Shown here: positions 9,081 through 17,640 of the stretch, in pieces
Position numbering within the stretch: the first letter of the stretch is position 1
How the letters are laid out: every line of letters starts with the position of its first letter
Origin: Chitinophaga sp. Ak27
GTDB lineage: Bacteria; Bacteroidota; Bacteroidia; Chitinophagales; Chitinophagaceae
Length of the DNA stretch: 64,000 nt
Direction of reading: 5' to 3'
Assembly (NCBI RefSeq): GCF_012726295.1
Contig: NZ_JABAOB010000003.1
Coordinates: 1 to 64,000 of the forward strand
Translations under genes and position numbers: made by a program
Notes under the pieces: generated by a model
Told to the model about the DNA's origin: nothing
The model's input: the letters and a program-made list of their open reading frames with translations, nothing else
Database searches by the model: none

Positions 9081-11021
9081 ATGTCTGTATTTAATCAGCC
9101 CAGGAAGAGAGTAATACAGTTGATTATACTGGGGATGGTCACTTTAATCATCTCGAGATTATTCTTCCTGCAAATTGTGGAGAAGAAGTACGCCAAACTG
9201 GCGGATGCCAACGCAGTATTGCGTAAGGTAGTGTATCCCAGTCGTGGTATTATCTACGACCGGCAGAATCGTAGTATCCTCGGAAACGATGTATTATACG
9301 ACCTTGTAGTAACGCCCGCCAGTGTAAAAAATATCGATACGGCCTATCTCTGTAATATCTTAAAAATAGATAAAGAAGAATTCAGGAAACGTATTATCAA
9401 TTCTATTGTAAAGAATGGACGGGTAAGGCAATCGGTATTTGCTCCCCTGTTGGCGCCGGAGGTATTCGGACAGCTCCAGGAAAGCATGTACCTTTTTTCA
9501 CCGGGTTTTGAACTGGTACCCCGGCAAATCCGCTCCTATCCTTACTCTGCGGCGGCTAATATACTCGGGTATATCGCGGAAATTTCCCCGGCCATGCTGA
9601 AGGATACCGCCAACTATGGCTCCTATAACTCCGGCGATTATCTCGGTTTTACAGGATTGGAAAAAACGTATGAGTCGGTATTGATGGGCCAGCGAGGTAT
9701 CCAGTACCTGGTAAAAGACAACCTTAACAGGCCTCAGGGCGCCTATGAAAACGGCGAATTCGATAGTGCCGCCGTAGCGGGGAAAAACCTGCGCCTTTCC
9801 CTGGATATTGAATTGCAGCAGTTGGGCGAGCAGATGATGAAAGGAAAATCCGGCAGTATCGTAGCCATTGATCCAAAAACCGGGGGGATCCTGGCCATGG
9901 TAAGCGGCCCCAGCTTCGATCCTAACCTGTTGACCGGATCTAACAGAAGTGCCAATTTCAGTAAGCTATATACCGATACCACCAAACCGCTTTTCAACCG
10001 TGCCATCCAGGCTACCTATCCTCCCGGCTCTACCTTTAAGCCGATGATAGCCCTGGTGGGATTGGATGAAGGTGTAATTACACCCAGCTTTGGCTATCCT
10101 TGCCGGGGCGCCTATTACGGTTGTTCGCGGCCTATTAAGTGCGAACACCATGATCCGGGGCACGCAGCGAACCTGCGCCTGGCGCTCTCCCATTCCTGTA
10201 ACGCCTACTTCTCGCATGTATACCGCCTCAGTGTGGATGCTGCCAAGTTTGGTGGTATTAAGGAAGGCGGGATGCAGAAATGGGCCGATTATATGAACAC
10301 CTTTGGTTTCGGTCATAAGATCGGGGTAGATATCCCCAGCGAGGGACGCGGACTTGTACCAGACAAAAAATATTATGATGCCCGTTATAAAGGCAGCTGG
10401 AATTCCTGTACGTCTGTGTTCCTGGGTATAGGTCAGGGCGAGCTGTTGTTAACACCGCTGCAAATGGCGAATGCCATGTGTATTGTGGCTAACCGTGGTT
10501 CTTACTATATTCCTCACTTTGTAGCCAGCATTGACAATGACGATACCCACCTGTTGGATAAATATAAAAAGAAACATGAAGGCGCGCATATCTCTGACTC
10601 CGCGTATAGCGCAGTAATTCATGGTATGACCGATGTGGTGGAAAGCGGTACCGGCCGTATTGCGCAAATTGAAGGTATTACTATTGGTGGTAAAACAGGT
10701 ACAGCGGAAAACTATGGTATTGTAAATGGCGTAAGAACCAAATTGAAGAACCACGCATTGTTCGTAGCCTTTGCGCCTGCCGAAAATCCACGTATAGCCA
10801 TTGCGGTGGTAGTGGAAAATTCCGGTTTCGGCGCGACGTATGCCGCGCCTATCGCCAGCTTGATGATGGAGAAATACCTGAAAGATAGTATCTCTACTAA
10901 ACGCCAGCCATTGCTGAAAAAGGTAATGGAAACAGTTACCCTGGACCAGTCGTTGCTGGCTAAGTCGCATCTGGATTCACTGAATAACAATGCCATCATG
11001 TTGAAGAAGAAGAAGTCGTAA
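9081..11021 (+). CDS. mrdA: penicillin-binding protein 2 (elongation-specific transpeptidase)
   Basis: A class B PBP of 646 residues that cross-links peptidoglycan during side-wall elongation with RodA. A single membrane anchor (about residues 14-31) is followed by the pedestal domain with RG-IYDR (about 55-61). The transpeptidase domain has the SxxK serine S317-T-F-K320, the SCN motif within LSHSCNAYF, and K538-T-G-T. All three penicillin-binding motifs are intact. It is 70 bases after mreD and 34 bases before rodA, so probably in the same operon. Confidence 0.97.
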   Translation: MSVFNQPRKRVIQLIILGMVTLIISRLFFLQIVEKKYAKLADANAVLRKVVYPSRGIIYDRQNRSILGNDVLYDLVVTPASVKNIDTAYLCNILKIDKEEFRKRIINSIVKNGRVRQSVFAPLLAPEVFGQLQESMYLFSPGFELVPRQIRSYPYSAAANILGYIAEISPAMLKDTANYGSYNSGDYLGFTGLEKTYESVLMGQRGIQYLVKDNLNRPQGAYENGEFDSAAVAGKNLRLSLDIELQQLGEQMMKGKSGSIVAIDPKTGGILAMVSGPSFDPNLLTGSNRSANFSKLYTDTTKPLFNRAIQATYPPGSTFKPMIALVGLDEGVITPSFGYPCRGAYYGCSRPIKCEHHDPGHAANLRLALSHSCNAYFSHVYRLSVDAAKFGGIKEGGMQKWADYMNTFGFGHKIGVDIPSEGRGLVPDKKYYDARYKGSWNSCTSVFLGIGQGELLLTPLQMANAMCIVANRGSYYIPHFVASIDNDDTHLLDKYKKKHEGAHISDSAYSAVIHGMTDVVESGTGRIAQIEGITIGGKTGTAENYGIVNGVRTKLKNHALFVAFAPAENPRIAIAVVVENSGFGATYAAPIASLMMEKYLKDSISTKRQPLLKKVMETVTLDQSLLAKSHLDSLNNNAIMLKKKKS

Positions 11022-11055
11022 CCAATCGCTCATCGAATAAACTGATTAATGAAGA

Positions 11056-12342
11056 ATGAACCGCTCGCAAGCCAAACTGACACAAGGGATTGACTGGCCA
11101 ATAGTTGGCCTATACCTCGCACTGGTGATTATAGGCATAATGTCGATTTTTGCTGCGGAATACCGGGGTGACGACAATGTGTGGTATGATATCATCCACC
11201 CAAATAAAAACTATTCCAGGCAGCTGGTGTGGTTCGGCGTATCATTGGTATTGGCGGCTGTGATATGGCTAACGGACAGTAAGTTCTTTACAGCTACGGC
11301 CAATCTGATGTATGCGGGCGGGTTGCTGTTGCTATTATTGGTATTGGGAATTGGTAAAGATGTAAAGGGGTCCCACTCCTGGTTGGTGATTGGAGGATTC
11401 CAATTTCAGCCGGCAGAGCTAACCAAGTTATGTACTAACCTGGCCCTGGCCAAATATATATCGTCGCAGGAAACGGATTTTACCAAGCTACGATCGCGGC
11501 TGATTGCAGCGGCTATTGCCCTGATTCCGGCCGGTATCATCATCTTACAGGATGAAACGGGGCTGGCACTGGTATATTTCTCCTTCTTCCTGGTGATGTA
11601 CCGTGAAGGGCTGCCGGGCGTATTACTGGTGATCGCGTTTTCAGGAATTGTACTCGTATTATCTGCCTTGCTGGTAGATCGAACGGTACTCTTTTCTATT
11701 TTCACCGTGGTAACTGCGTTGGTCATTTATTTCAGTCGAAGGGAAATAAAACGAAAGCGATCGAGACTAGCCATCATATTGGGTGTATACGCTTTCTGCG
11801 GCCTGTTTGTGATGTTTGTGGTTCCATTTGCATTTACCAAAGTGCTGAAAGACTACCAGGTACGCCGTATTGAAGTAATGCTGGGTAGAGAAAATGACCC
11901 CAAGGCAACGTATAATACAAGGCAGAGTATGATTGCCATTGGTTCGGGTGGCTTTTGGGGCAAAGGTTACCTGAAAGGAACGCAAACCCGTTACGACTTC
12001 GTACCTGAGCAGAGCACTGACTTTATATTTTGTACAATAGGGGAAGATTTTGGCTTTTTCGGCAGCATCATTTTCCTGGCTATTTATGTGGCGTTGCTCT
12101 TCCGGATCATTTTCGTGGCGGAGCGACAGCGATCGACCTTCACGCGAGTCTATGCCTATGGCGTGGCCGGAATAATCTTCTTCCACCTGGCCATTAATGT
12201 GGCTATGACCATCGGGTTGGCTCCTGTAATCGGGATTCCGCTGCCGCTGGTAAGTTACGGCGGATCTTCCCTGATGACCTTTACCATGTTGATATTTATC
12301 TTATTGCGACTGGATGCTGACCGGCAGATGGTTTTAAGATAG
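11056..12342 (+). CDS. rodA: rod-shape glycosyltransferase RodA
   Basis: A 428-residue SEDS-family membrane protein that polymerises lipid II glycan chains as the partner of PBP2. It has about ten membrane helices, the FQPAELTKL motif (about residues 116-124) and the C-terminal PLPLVSYGGSSL motif (about 396-407) characteristic of RodA/FtsW. A large loop between helices (about 260-320) carries the conserved basic region. The terminal TAG stop is formed with the first two bases of palindromic element copy 1, which directly follows. Confidence 0.96.
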   Translation: MNRSQAKLTQGIDWPIVGLYLALVIIGIMSIFAAEYRGDDNVWYDIIHPNKNYSRQLVWFGVSLVLAAVIWLTDSKFFTATANLMYAGGLLLLLLVLGIGKDVKGSHSWLVIGGFQFQPAELTKLCTNLALAKYISSQETDFTKLRSRLIAAAIALIPAGIIILQDETGLALVYFSFFLVMYREGLPGVLLVIAFSGIVLVLSALLVDRTVLFSIFTVVTALVIYFSRREIKRKRSRLAIILGVYAFCGLFVMFVVPFAFTKVLKDYQVRRIEVMLGRENDPKATYNTRQSMIAIGSGGFWGKGYLKGTQTRYDFVPEQSTDFIFCTIGEDFGFFGSIIFLAIYVALLFRIIFVAERQRSTFTRVYAYGVAGIIFFHLAINVAMTIGLAPVIGIPLPLVSYGGSSLMTFTMLIFILLRLDADRQMVLR

Positions 12343-12458
12343 CAGAAAGCTGAAAGCGTAAAGCAAAAAGCTATTGTAGCGGATGATCTAAACGTATATT
12401 TACTCGCTTTGCTCATTCGCTACAATAGCTTTTTGCTTTACGCTTTCAGCTTTCTGCT
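12341..12458. repeat. palindromic intergenic element, copy 1
   Basis: The left arm starts AGCAGAAAGC with 7-base units AGAAAGC, TGAAAGC, GTAAAGC, AAAAAGC, then TATTGTAGCG. The right arm is its near-perfect reverse complement ending GCTTTCTGCT. The loop is about 30 bases. It supplies the AG of the rodA stop codon. Six related elements occur in this window. Confidence 0.9.
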
Positions 12459-12464
12459 TTTTTG

Positions 12465-12472
12465 TACCTTTG
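12465..12472 (+). promoter_or_regulatory. candidate -7 promoter box for the MBL hydrolase
   Basis: TACCTTTG fits the Bacteroidota -7 consensus TAnnTTTG. It ends only four bases before the ATG at 12477, so a transcript from it would be nearly leaderless. No clear -33 TTG was found at the usual distance, because the region upstream is palindromic element copy 1. Confidence 0.45.
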
Positions 12473-12476
12473 CGCC

Positions 12477-13223
12477 ATGGCGCGTATTATTCCATTATCC
12501 GAAGGGTCATTTACAGTAGATGGGACCAAGAAATTCCTTCCTTTTAACCGGGAAACCGAACGCATGCAGGATCGGCCGCATGGGTCATTACTGGTAGAAA
12601 TCCAGCCGTTTCTCGTGATCACTGACCGCGATTATATACTTTTTGATACCGGGCTGGGATTCCGTAATCCTGATGGGGTATTACAAATCCATCAGCACCT
12701 GATTGACCATGGCGTTAATCCCATGGAAATTACCAAAGTGTTGATGAGCCACCTGCATAAAGACCACTCGGGTGGCATATCTGCAGAAGATCCGATCACC
12801 AGGGAGCGTACACTCACCTTTCCAGGCGCTACTTACTATGTTAATAACGAGGAAATGCTGTATGCCATGGAGCATTCCGGTAAATCTTATCTCGCGGAAG
12901 ATATCTTCTTATTACAACAACGGGATAACGTGGTATTTACCACCGGTAATGGTACCATAGATGGTTATATTCATTACGAAGTAACGGGTGGCCACTGTCC
13001 CTATCACCAGGTATTTTTGGTAGATGACGGAGAAGATAAAGTGTTTTTTGGCGGAGATGTGGCGCCCCAGATTTCCCAGATGAAGAGTCGTTTTGCCGCC
13101 AAGTATGACTATGATGGTAAACGCAGCATGGAACTGCGACAGGAATTTATGGAGCGGGGTAAAAGCGAAGGTTGGACCTTCCTGTTTTACCACGATACCA
13201 AAGAACCTTTCACCAAGTTTTGA
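12477..13223 (+). CDS. metallo-beta-lactamase-fold hydrolase
   Basis: A 248-residue cytoplasmic protein from the ATG at 12477; an in-frame TTG upstream is less likely. The zinc-binding HxHxDH motif is intact as H92-L-H94-K-D96-H97. Further metal ligands follow in GGHCPYHQ, GGDVAP and FYHDT. The fold includes lactonases, glyoxalase II-like enzymes and phosphodiesterases; an N-acyl homoserine lactonase-like role is possible, but the substrate is not readable. The AraC gene follows after 21 bases, suggesting co-transcription. Confidence 0.9.
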   Translation: MARIIPLSEGSFTVDGTKKFLPFNRETERMQDRPHGSLLVEIQPFLVITDRDYILFDTGLGFRNPDGVLQIHQHLIDHGVNPMEITKVLMSHLHKDHSGGISAEDPITRERTLTFPGATYYVNNEEMLYAMEHSGKSYLAEDIFLLQQRDNVVFTTGNGTIDGYIHYEVTGGHCPYHQVFLVDDGEDKVFFGGDVAPQISQMKSRFAAKYDYDGKRSMELRQEFMERGKSEGWTFLFYHDTKEPFTKF

Positions 13224-13244
13224 GTATAAAGCATACCGCCGTTT

Positions 13245-14105
13245 ATGTACACCCTTTTTGATAGTCATGCCCTGAAGGGACAGCATGCCGTTAAAACATG
13301 GCAGCAGGATGGTTATCGTTGGGCATCGTATAGTCTTTACCGTGAATCGGCTTCCCACGAATTATATATACCTCATACTTTATTGAACCTGGTAATACAG
13401 GGGCATAAGAGAATGTATGATGGCAAGCAGGTACATCACCTGCAAGCAGGCGACGTGCTCGTAATACCGGCGGGTACGCTGCTTTGTTCGGAAATACTCC
13501 GACCGGAGCAACAATACCGGAGCATTAACCTGGTGATACCGGATGAAATGGTGATATCGGTGCTGGCTGGAGCCGCCCGCCGGCAGGATGCTTACAGTAA
13601 GGAATTGACCGTACAATCAGGCGACAGGCGTTGGCAACAGCTCGCCGCCACTTTGCTGCAGGGCTTTACGGAGGAAGGTAACCCCGGTTTTGCCTCTGAG
13701 GACATTCTCTCCCAGGCCTTACACCTGGTGAACAGCAATGGAGCATTGAGTAGTATGCTGGTGAAGGCGGTGAAATATCCGTTACCAGATATGATGAACC
13801 AGCTAAGAACCCGCTTGCCGGAAGTGCGTTTTTTGGAAGAAATTGCCCAAATGGGGCATATGAGCACGGCCACCGTAAAGCGTCGTTTTCGCGAGATATA
13901 CCATTGCAGCCCCATGCAGTGGATATGGGAAAAGCGCCTGCAGATGGCAGGCTTCCTGTTGCACACCACGGAGCAGCCTATCCCGGAAATTGCTTACAGC
14001 ACCGGATTTGAAAATATTACTCATTTTTACCGCCAGTTCAGGCGTTGTTTCCAGGTAACACCGCTGCAGTGGAGGGATATGGAAACTGATCTTTTCAGCA
14101 AATAG
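13245..14105 (+). CDS. AraC family transcriptional regulator
   Basis: A 286-residue DNA-binding protein. The N-terminal half (about residues 15-110) looks like a cupin-type sensor, with HLQAGDVLVIPAGTL. The C-terminal 90 residues form the double helix-turn-helix of the AraC family, with LEEIAQMGHMSTATVKRRF and the second-helix segment IAYSTGFENITHFYRQF. The ligand is unknown. Position between the MBL hydrolase and an NTF2-like protein suggests local control of those genes. Confidence 0.9.
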   Translation: MYTLFDSHALKGQHAVKTWQQDGYRWASYSLYRESASHELYIPHTLLNLVIQGHKRMYDGKQVHHLQAGDVLVIPAGTLLCSEILRPEQQYRSINLVIPDEMVISVLAGAARRQDAYSKELTVQSGDRRWQQLAATLLQGFTEEGNPGFASEDILSQALHLVNSNGALSSMLVKAVKYPLPDMMNQLRTRLPEVRFLEEIAQMGHMSTATVKRRFREIYHCSPMQWIWEKRLQMAGFLLHTTEQPIPEIAYSTGFENITHFYRQFRRCFQVTPLQWRDMETDLFSK

Positions 14106-14143
14106 CGTTATTCCCCGATTCTCTACCTTCAGGAAAAAAAGTA

Positions 14144-14491
14144 ATGGAACAATTGAGCCACTTTGGTGAGGCCTGGGTAAAAGCCTGGAATGCCCATGAC
14201 CTGGAAGAGATATTATCGCACTATGACGACAACATCGTTTTTTATTCCCCGGTGATCAAAAGAATCAATAATGACCCTTCCGGAACAATCCGGGGTAAGG
14301 AAAACCTGCGCGCCTACTTCAGCAAGGCCTTGGTAGCTTATCCTGATTTACATTTTGAATTGTATCATATCCTGGAAGGAGTACAGTCGGTAGTACTGTT
14401 TTATAAGAGCATTAACGACAAGTTATCAGCGGAAATGATGGTATTAAATGAAAAGGGGTTAGTGTGTGAAGTAAGGGCACATTACAAATAA
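14144..14491 (+). CDS. NTF2-like / SnoaL-type protein
   Basis: A 115-residue protein with the cone-shaped NTF2 fold signature: an N-terminal helix with WVKAWNAHDLEEILSHYDD (about residues 9-27), then VFYSP and a RGKENLRAYF segment. Such proteins are small-molecule binding domains or isomerase-like enzymes; no catalytic set can be assigned. It begins 38 bases after the AraC gene and ends in a bidirectional terminator shared with the convergent Spy-like gene. Confidence 0.85.
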   Translation: MEQLSHFGEAWVKAWNAHDLEEILSHYDDNIVFYSPVIKRINNDPSGTIRGKENLRAYFSKALVAYPDLHFELYHILEGVQSVVLFYKSINDKLSAEMMVLNEKGLVCEVRAHYK

Positions 14492-14509
14492 TGTCACTAC
14501 CTATTAGGG

Positions 14510-14545
14510 TATCTTGTTCAGGGATTGATGCCACTGAACAAGATA
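14510..14545. terminator. bidirectional terminator between convergent genes
   Basis: TATCTTGTTCAG (14510-14521) pairs perfectly with CTGAACAAGATA (14534-14545). It lies between the NTF2-like gene on the plus strand and the Spy-like gene on the minus strand. Confidence 0.7.
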
Positions 14546-14560
14546 TCTCTTTATATTATA

Positions 14561-15055
14561 TTAAGGTCTCCGTCTGGGACCTCCTCCCTGCCCCATCCTG
14601 TTCATGCGTTGGGTATTGAGGTGGTTGATCATAATACTCCGGAATTCTCTTTCACTTTTAAATACCATGCCTGCTTTTCTGCCGGGTAGCACGCGTTGAA
14701 ATTCGTTACTGTAGCGGGAACGGATGTCGAGCATTCTTTTTTCATAATTCAGCTCCTTGTCCATATTTTTCCGGGCCAATTCATCGGCATTATCTGCGGT
14801 CAGCTTATCCTGTTCTTTTTTGTCCCGGCGTTCGGCTATCAGTTGTTCTACTTCGTGGGTATAATTATTATATATCGGCAGAAATTTTTGGGCTTCTTCC
14901 GGTGTGAGTTCCAGTTTTTTGGTCAGGTATTGTATCTGTATAGCCTTTATTTTCTCCGTAGCATCCTCTGCCGGAGGCTGTTGGGCACTACTAACGTGGG
15001 TACCCGTGAGCAGCACAAACATTACAATCCATATAAAGCTAAGACGTTTCATCAT
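14561..15055 (-). CDS. secreted Spy-like helical protein
   Basis: A 164-residue protein with a cleavable signal peptide (hydrophobic to about residue 24, ending SSAQQ). The mature part is highly charged and helical. It includes LTPEEAQKFLPIYNNY (about 50-65), reminiscent of LTxxQ / Spy periplasmic stress chaperones, and ends in a Gly-Arg-Pro tail. Its ATG overlaps the stop of the upstream membrane protein by 4 bases. Sitting in an operon with an ECF sigma factor, it is probably part of an envelope-stress response. Confidence 0.8.
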   Translation of the reverse strand: MMKRLSFIWIVMFVLLTGTHVSSAQQPPAEDATEKIKAIQIQYLTKKLELTPEEAQKFLPIYNNYTHEVEQLIAERRDKKEQDKLTADNADELARKNMDKELNYEKRMLDIRSRYSNEFQRVLPGRKAGMVFKSEREFRSIMINHLNTQRMNRMGQGGGPRRRP

Positions 15056-15771
15056 TTCTTATCAGGTAACACTTCCTTGGATAAATCCGTTTGTAGCAGG
15101 TATTTTTCGATGGCATCCAGCGGAACGTCTTCACTCAGTTGGTGTTGAACCGGGGAAACTTCCTGGGCAGCTGAAGATGCGAATACTGCATCGTTATCGA
15201 AGGAATCAGTGTGGGTTTGCAGGTATTGAACGATATCCTGGTCGTTAAGATCTTCCAGTTGTTTTTCAATAGAGGTATTGTGATAGTTATTATTCACAAT
15301 AAACAGGATGGCGCTGCTGCCTATAAAAAGGGTGAGGCAGGCGGCCACTGTCCATTTCATCCATGTGCTCACCTTATTTCTATGAACAACCCGGATGGGT
15401 GAAACAACGGGAATATGACGACCTGGTTGCAGGGATGCAAAGTAATCATCCGGAACGGAAAGGGTATCTTTTCTGGGTATAGTGGCCAGGAAAGGGGAAA
15501 GTGTTTCCAGTTCTGTTTGTACCGGATTGATATTTTCTTTGGCTTTGATCCGTTGCAGGATAGTAGCTGGCAATGCGTTAAAATAGCCAATGGGGATATC
15601 CTGGGGGGCGGGCATGACAGAACGGAGTTCTTCCAACTGAATCTGCATTATAATAGCGGCCGGGAGCTGTTCAAAATAACCGGCTGGAACCGCAAAAGGT
15701 GCCTTTGCCGGCCAGTTGACGCCTGGCGCTATTTGCATTAATTCATTTTGTATGTTGGTTAGCTTGTTCAT
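15052..15771 (-). CDS. single-pass membrane protein, probable anti-sigma-type regulator
   Basis: A 239-residue protein with one clear membrane segment in the middle (about residues 136-158, WTVAACLTLFIGSSAILFIV). The N-terminal part carries three copies of a short motif, P-x-GYF-(E/N)-x-LP or PDDYFASL, spaced about 30-40 residues apart. It lies between an ECF sigma gene and a Spy-like gene, so an anti-sigma role is likely by position. No zinc-binding HxxxCxxC motif is present, so it is not a classical ZAS anti-sigma factor. Confidence 0.75.
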   Translation of the reverse strand: MNKLTNIQNELMQIAPGVNWPAKAPFAVPAGYFEQLPAAIIMQIQLEELRSVMPAPQDIPIGYFNALPATILQRIKAKENINPVQTELETLSPFLATIPRKDTLSVPDDYFASLQPGRHIPVVSPIRVVHRNKVSTWMKWTVAACLTLFIGSSAILFIVNNNYHNTSIEKQLEDLNDQDIVQYLQTHTDSFDNDAVFASSAAQEVSPVQHQLSEDVPLDAIEKYLLQTDLSKEVLPDKK

Positions 15772-15877
15772 ATCCTGTTTGTTAGACAGTGAAGGGATCT
15801 AATAGTTTAATGTGATTTTAATCTTTTAATAAAATTCTTTAAAAATCACTTAAAATAGATATTTGTATGATTATATA

Positions 15878-16429
15878 TCAGGCATTTCTGATAAATTCCT
15901 CTATTTTTTTTACCGCGTGGTGGTAAGAGGCCTTCAGGGCTCCTTCCGAGGTTTCCAGCACTTTACTCATTTCTTCATAGGGCATTTCATCGTAATATCG
16001 GAGATTGAACACCAGCCTTTGTTTATCTGGCAAACTCAGAATGGCCCGTTGCAGCTTCCATTCCAGCTTATTGGGATCGAACTGGGGGTCGGCTTTGAGT
16101 TTGTTGCTTAGGCCGGTTTCTACTTCCGACAGGGAAACGGATGCCTTACGTTTTTGCTGTTCCAGGAAAGTCAAACTTTCGTTGGTGGCAATTTTATACA
16201 GCCAGGTATACAATTGTGCATCTTCCCGGAAGTTTTCCAGGTTTTTCCACACTTTAATGAACACGTTTTGCAACACATCGTTTGCGTCGTCGTGATCCAG
16301 CACCATTCTGCGAATGTGCCAGTATAGCCTTTCCTGGTACTTCTGGATAACGAGTGTAAACCCTTTTTCCCTGGTATCCGGGGTGCGGTATAATGCCAGT
16401 AATGTTTTATCGTCCTGTGAAACGGCCAT
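15878..16429 (-). CDS. ECF-type RNA polymerase sigma factor
   Basis: A 183-residue sigma-70 family protein. Region 2 (about residues 25-95) has DANDVLQNVFIKVWKNL and the core-binding aromatic cluster LYTWLYKIATN. Region 4 (about 125-178) has a helix-turn-helix with YEEMSKVLETSEGALKASYHHA. It heads an operon with a single-pass membrane protein and a Spy-like protein, a layout common for envelope stress sigma factors in Bacteroidota. Confidence 0.93.
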   Translation of the reverse strand: MAVSQDDKTLLALYRTPDTREKGFTLVIQKYQERLYWHIRRMVLDHDDANDVLQNVFIKVWKNLENFREDAQLYTWLYKIATNESLTFLEQQKRKASVSLSEVETGLSNKLKADPQFDPNKLEWKLQRAILSLPDKQRLVFNLRYYDEMPYEEMSKVLETSEGALKASYHHAVKKIEEFIRNA

Positions 16430-16521
16430 AGGTTAAATGGATCTTAACAGGTTTTAATTAGATGAATATAAATAAAAACCCTTTCATAAGACGCATTCTT
16501 TGGGGTAAGGTTTAATTGGTA

Positions 16522-16636
16522 AGCAGAATGCGCAAAGCATAAAAGCTATTGAAGCGAATGACCGACGCGATTTTCAATATTCGCAAAGATCATTCGCTTC
16601 AATAGCTTTTATGCTTTATGCTTTACGCTTTCTGCT
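16522..16636. repeat. palindromic intergenic element, copy 2
   Basis: Left arm AGCAGAATGC...AAAAGC-TATTGAAGCGAATGA; right arm TCATTCGCTTCAATA-GCTTTTATGC...GCTTTCTGCT. The stem dinucleotide is AA paired with TT, unlike TA/TA in copy 1. The right arm overlaps the transketolase gene and encodes its last residues and stop codon. Confidence 0.9.
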
Positions 16637-17588
16637 TTCTCTGCATAGCTTTCTCTGCGGCAGCTACGATGTGATCTGGATCCAGTCCATACTTTTTCAG
16701 GAGATCCAGTGGTTTACCACTTTCACCGAAGGTATCGTTGGTACCTACGTATTCGATAGGCACGGGAATGTGACGGGAGGCTACCTGGGCAATACTGTCG
16801 CCAAGTCCGCCGAGAACGTTGTGTTCCTCTGCTGTAACCGCGCAACCGGTTTTGGTGAGGGAAGCGATAACGGCGGCTTCGTCGAGTGGTTTGATGGTGT
16901 GGATATTAATAATTTCTACGCTATATCCTTTTTCTTCCAGGATTTTGCCGGCTTCGATGGCGAGCCATACCATGTGGCCACAGGCGAACAAGGTTACGTC
17001 TGTACCTTCATGGAGGATCTGGGCTTTACCCACCTCGAATTTTTGATCTTCTGCGGTGAAATTGGGCCATTTCGGGCGACCGAAGCGGAGATATACCGGA
17101 CCTTCATAGTCGGCAATAGCGATGGTAGCGGCTTTGGTTTGGTTGAAATCGCAGGGAACGATAACAGTCATACCAGGCAGCATTTTCATCATACCGATGT
17201 CTTCGAGGATCTGGTGAGTGGCGCCGTCTTCACCCAGGGTAAGACCTGCGTGGGAGGCACATATTTTTACATTTTTGTTGGAGTAGGCAACAGATTGACG
17301 GATCTGATCATATACCCTGCCGGTGGAGAAGTTGGCAAATGTAGTTGTATAAGGTATTTTACCACCAATAGTTAAGCCAGCAGCAATACCAATCATATTA
17401 GCCTCAGCGATACCTACCTGTACAAAGCGGTCAGGAAATTCTTTTACGAATGCATTCAGTTTCATAGAACCGAGCAAATCGGCTGTCAGCGCTACTACGT
17501 TGGGATTCTTACGGCCTGCTTCCAGTATTCCCTCGCCAAACCCACCACGGGTTTCTTTTTCATTTAGTGGTTGAATATCTTTTACCAT
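16623..17588 (-). CDS. transketolase, C-terminal subunit
   Basis: A 321-residue protein equal to the pyrimidine-binding plus C-terminal domains of transketolase, which transfers two-carbon units in the pentose phosphate pathway. Visible motifs include a conserved E-A-NMIGIAAGL region (about residues 84-94), GEDGATHQ (about 120-127) and MLPGMTVIVPCD (about 137-148). The thiamine-pyrophosphate N-terminal half is not next to it, although split transketolases are usually encoded in tandem. The last residues (QRKQKA) and stop lie inside palindromic element copy 2, so the C-terminus may have been remodelled by that element. Confidence 0.9.
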   Translation of the reverse strand: MVKDIQPLNEKETRGGFGEGILEAGRKNPNVVALTADLLGSMKLNAFVKEFPDRFVQVGIAEANMIGIAAGLTIGGKIPYTTTFANFSTGRVYDQIRQSVAYSNKNVKICASHAGLTLGEDGATHQILEDIGMMKMLPGMTVIVPCDFNQTKAATIAIADYEGPVYLRFGRPKWPNFTAEDQKFEVGKAQILHEGTDVTLFACGHMVWLAIEAGKILEEKGYSVEIINIHTIKPLDEAAVIASLTKTGCAVTAEEHNVLGGLGDSIAQVASRHIPVPIEYVGTNDTFGESGKPLDLLKKYGLDPDHIVAAAEKAMQRKQKA

Positions 17589-17640
17589 TGTGGTCTTTTT
17601 AAAATTGAAGTCTAAAAGTAAACATTAAAAAGTGATGATC

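Noticed and set aside
16611-17375. 254-residue plus-strand ORF opposite the transketolase gene
   Set aside because: Antisense shadow; aromatic- and Gly-rich composition typical of reverse-frame reading.
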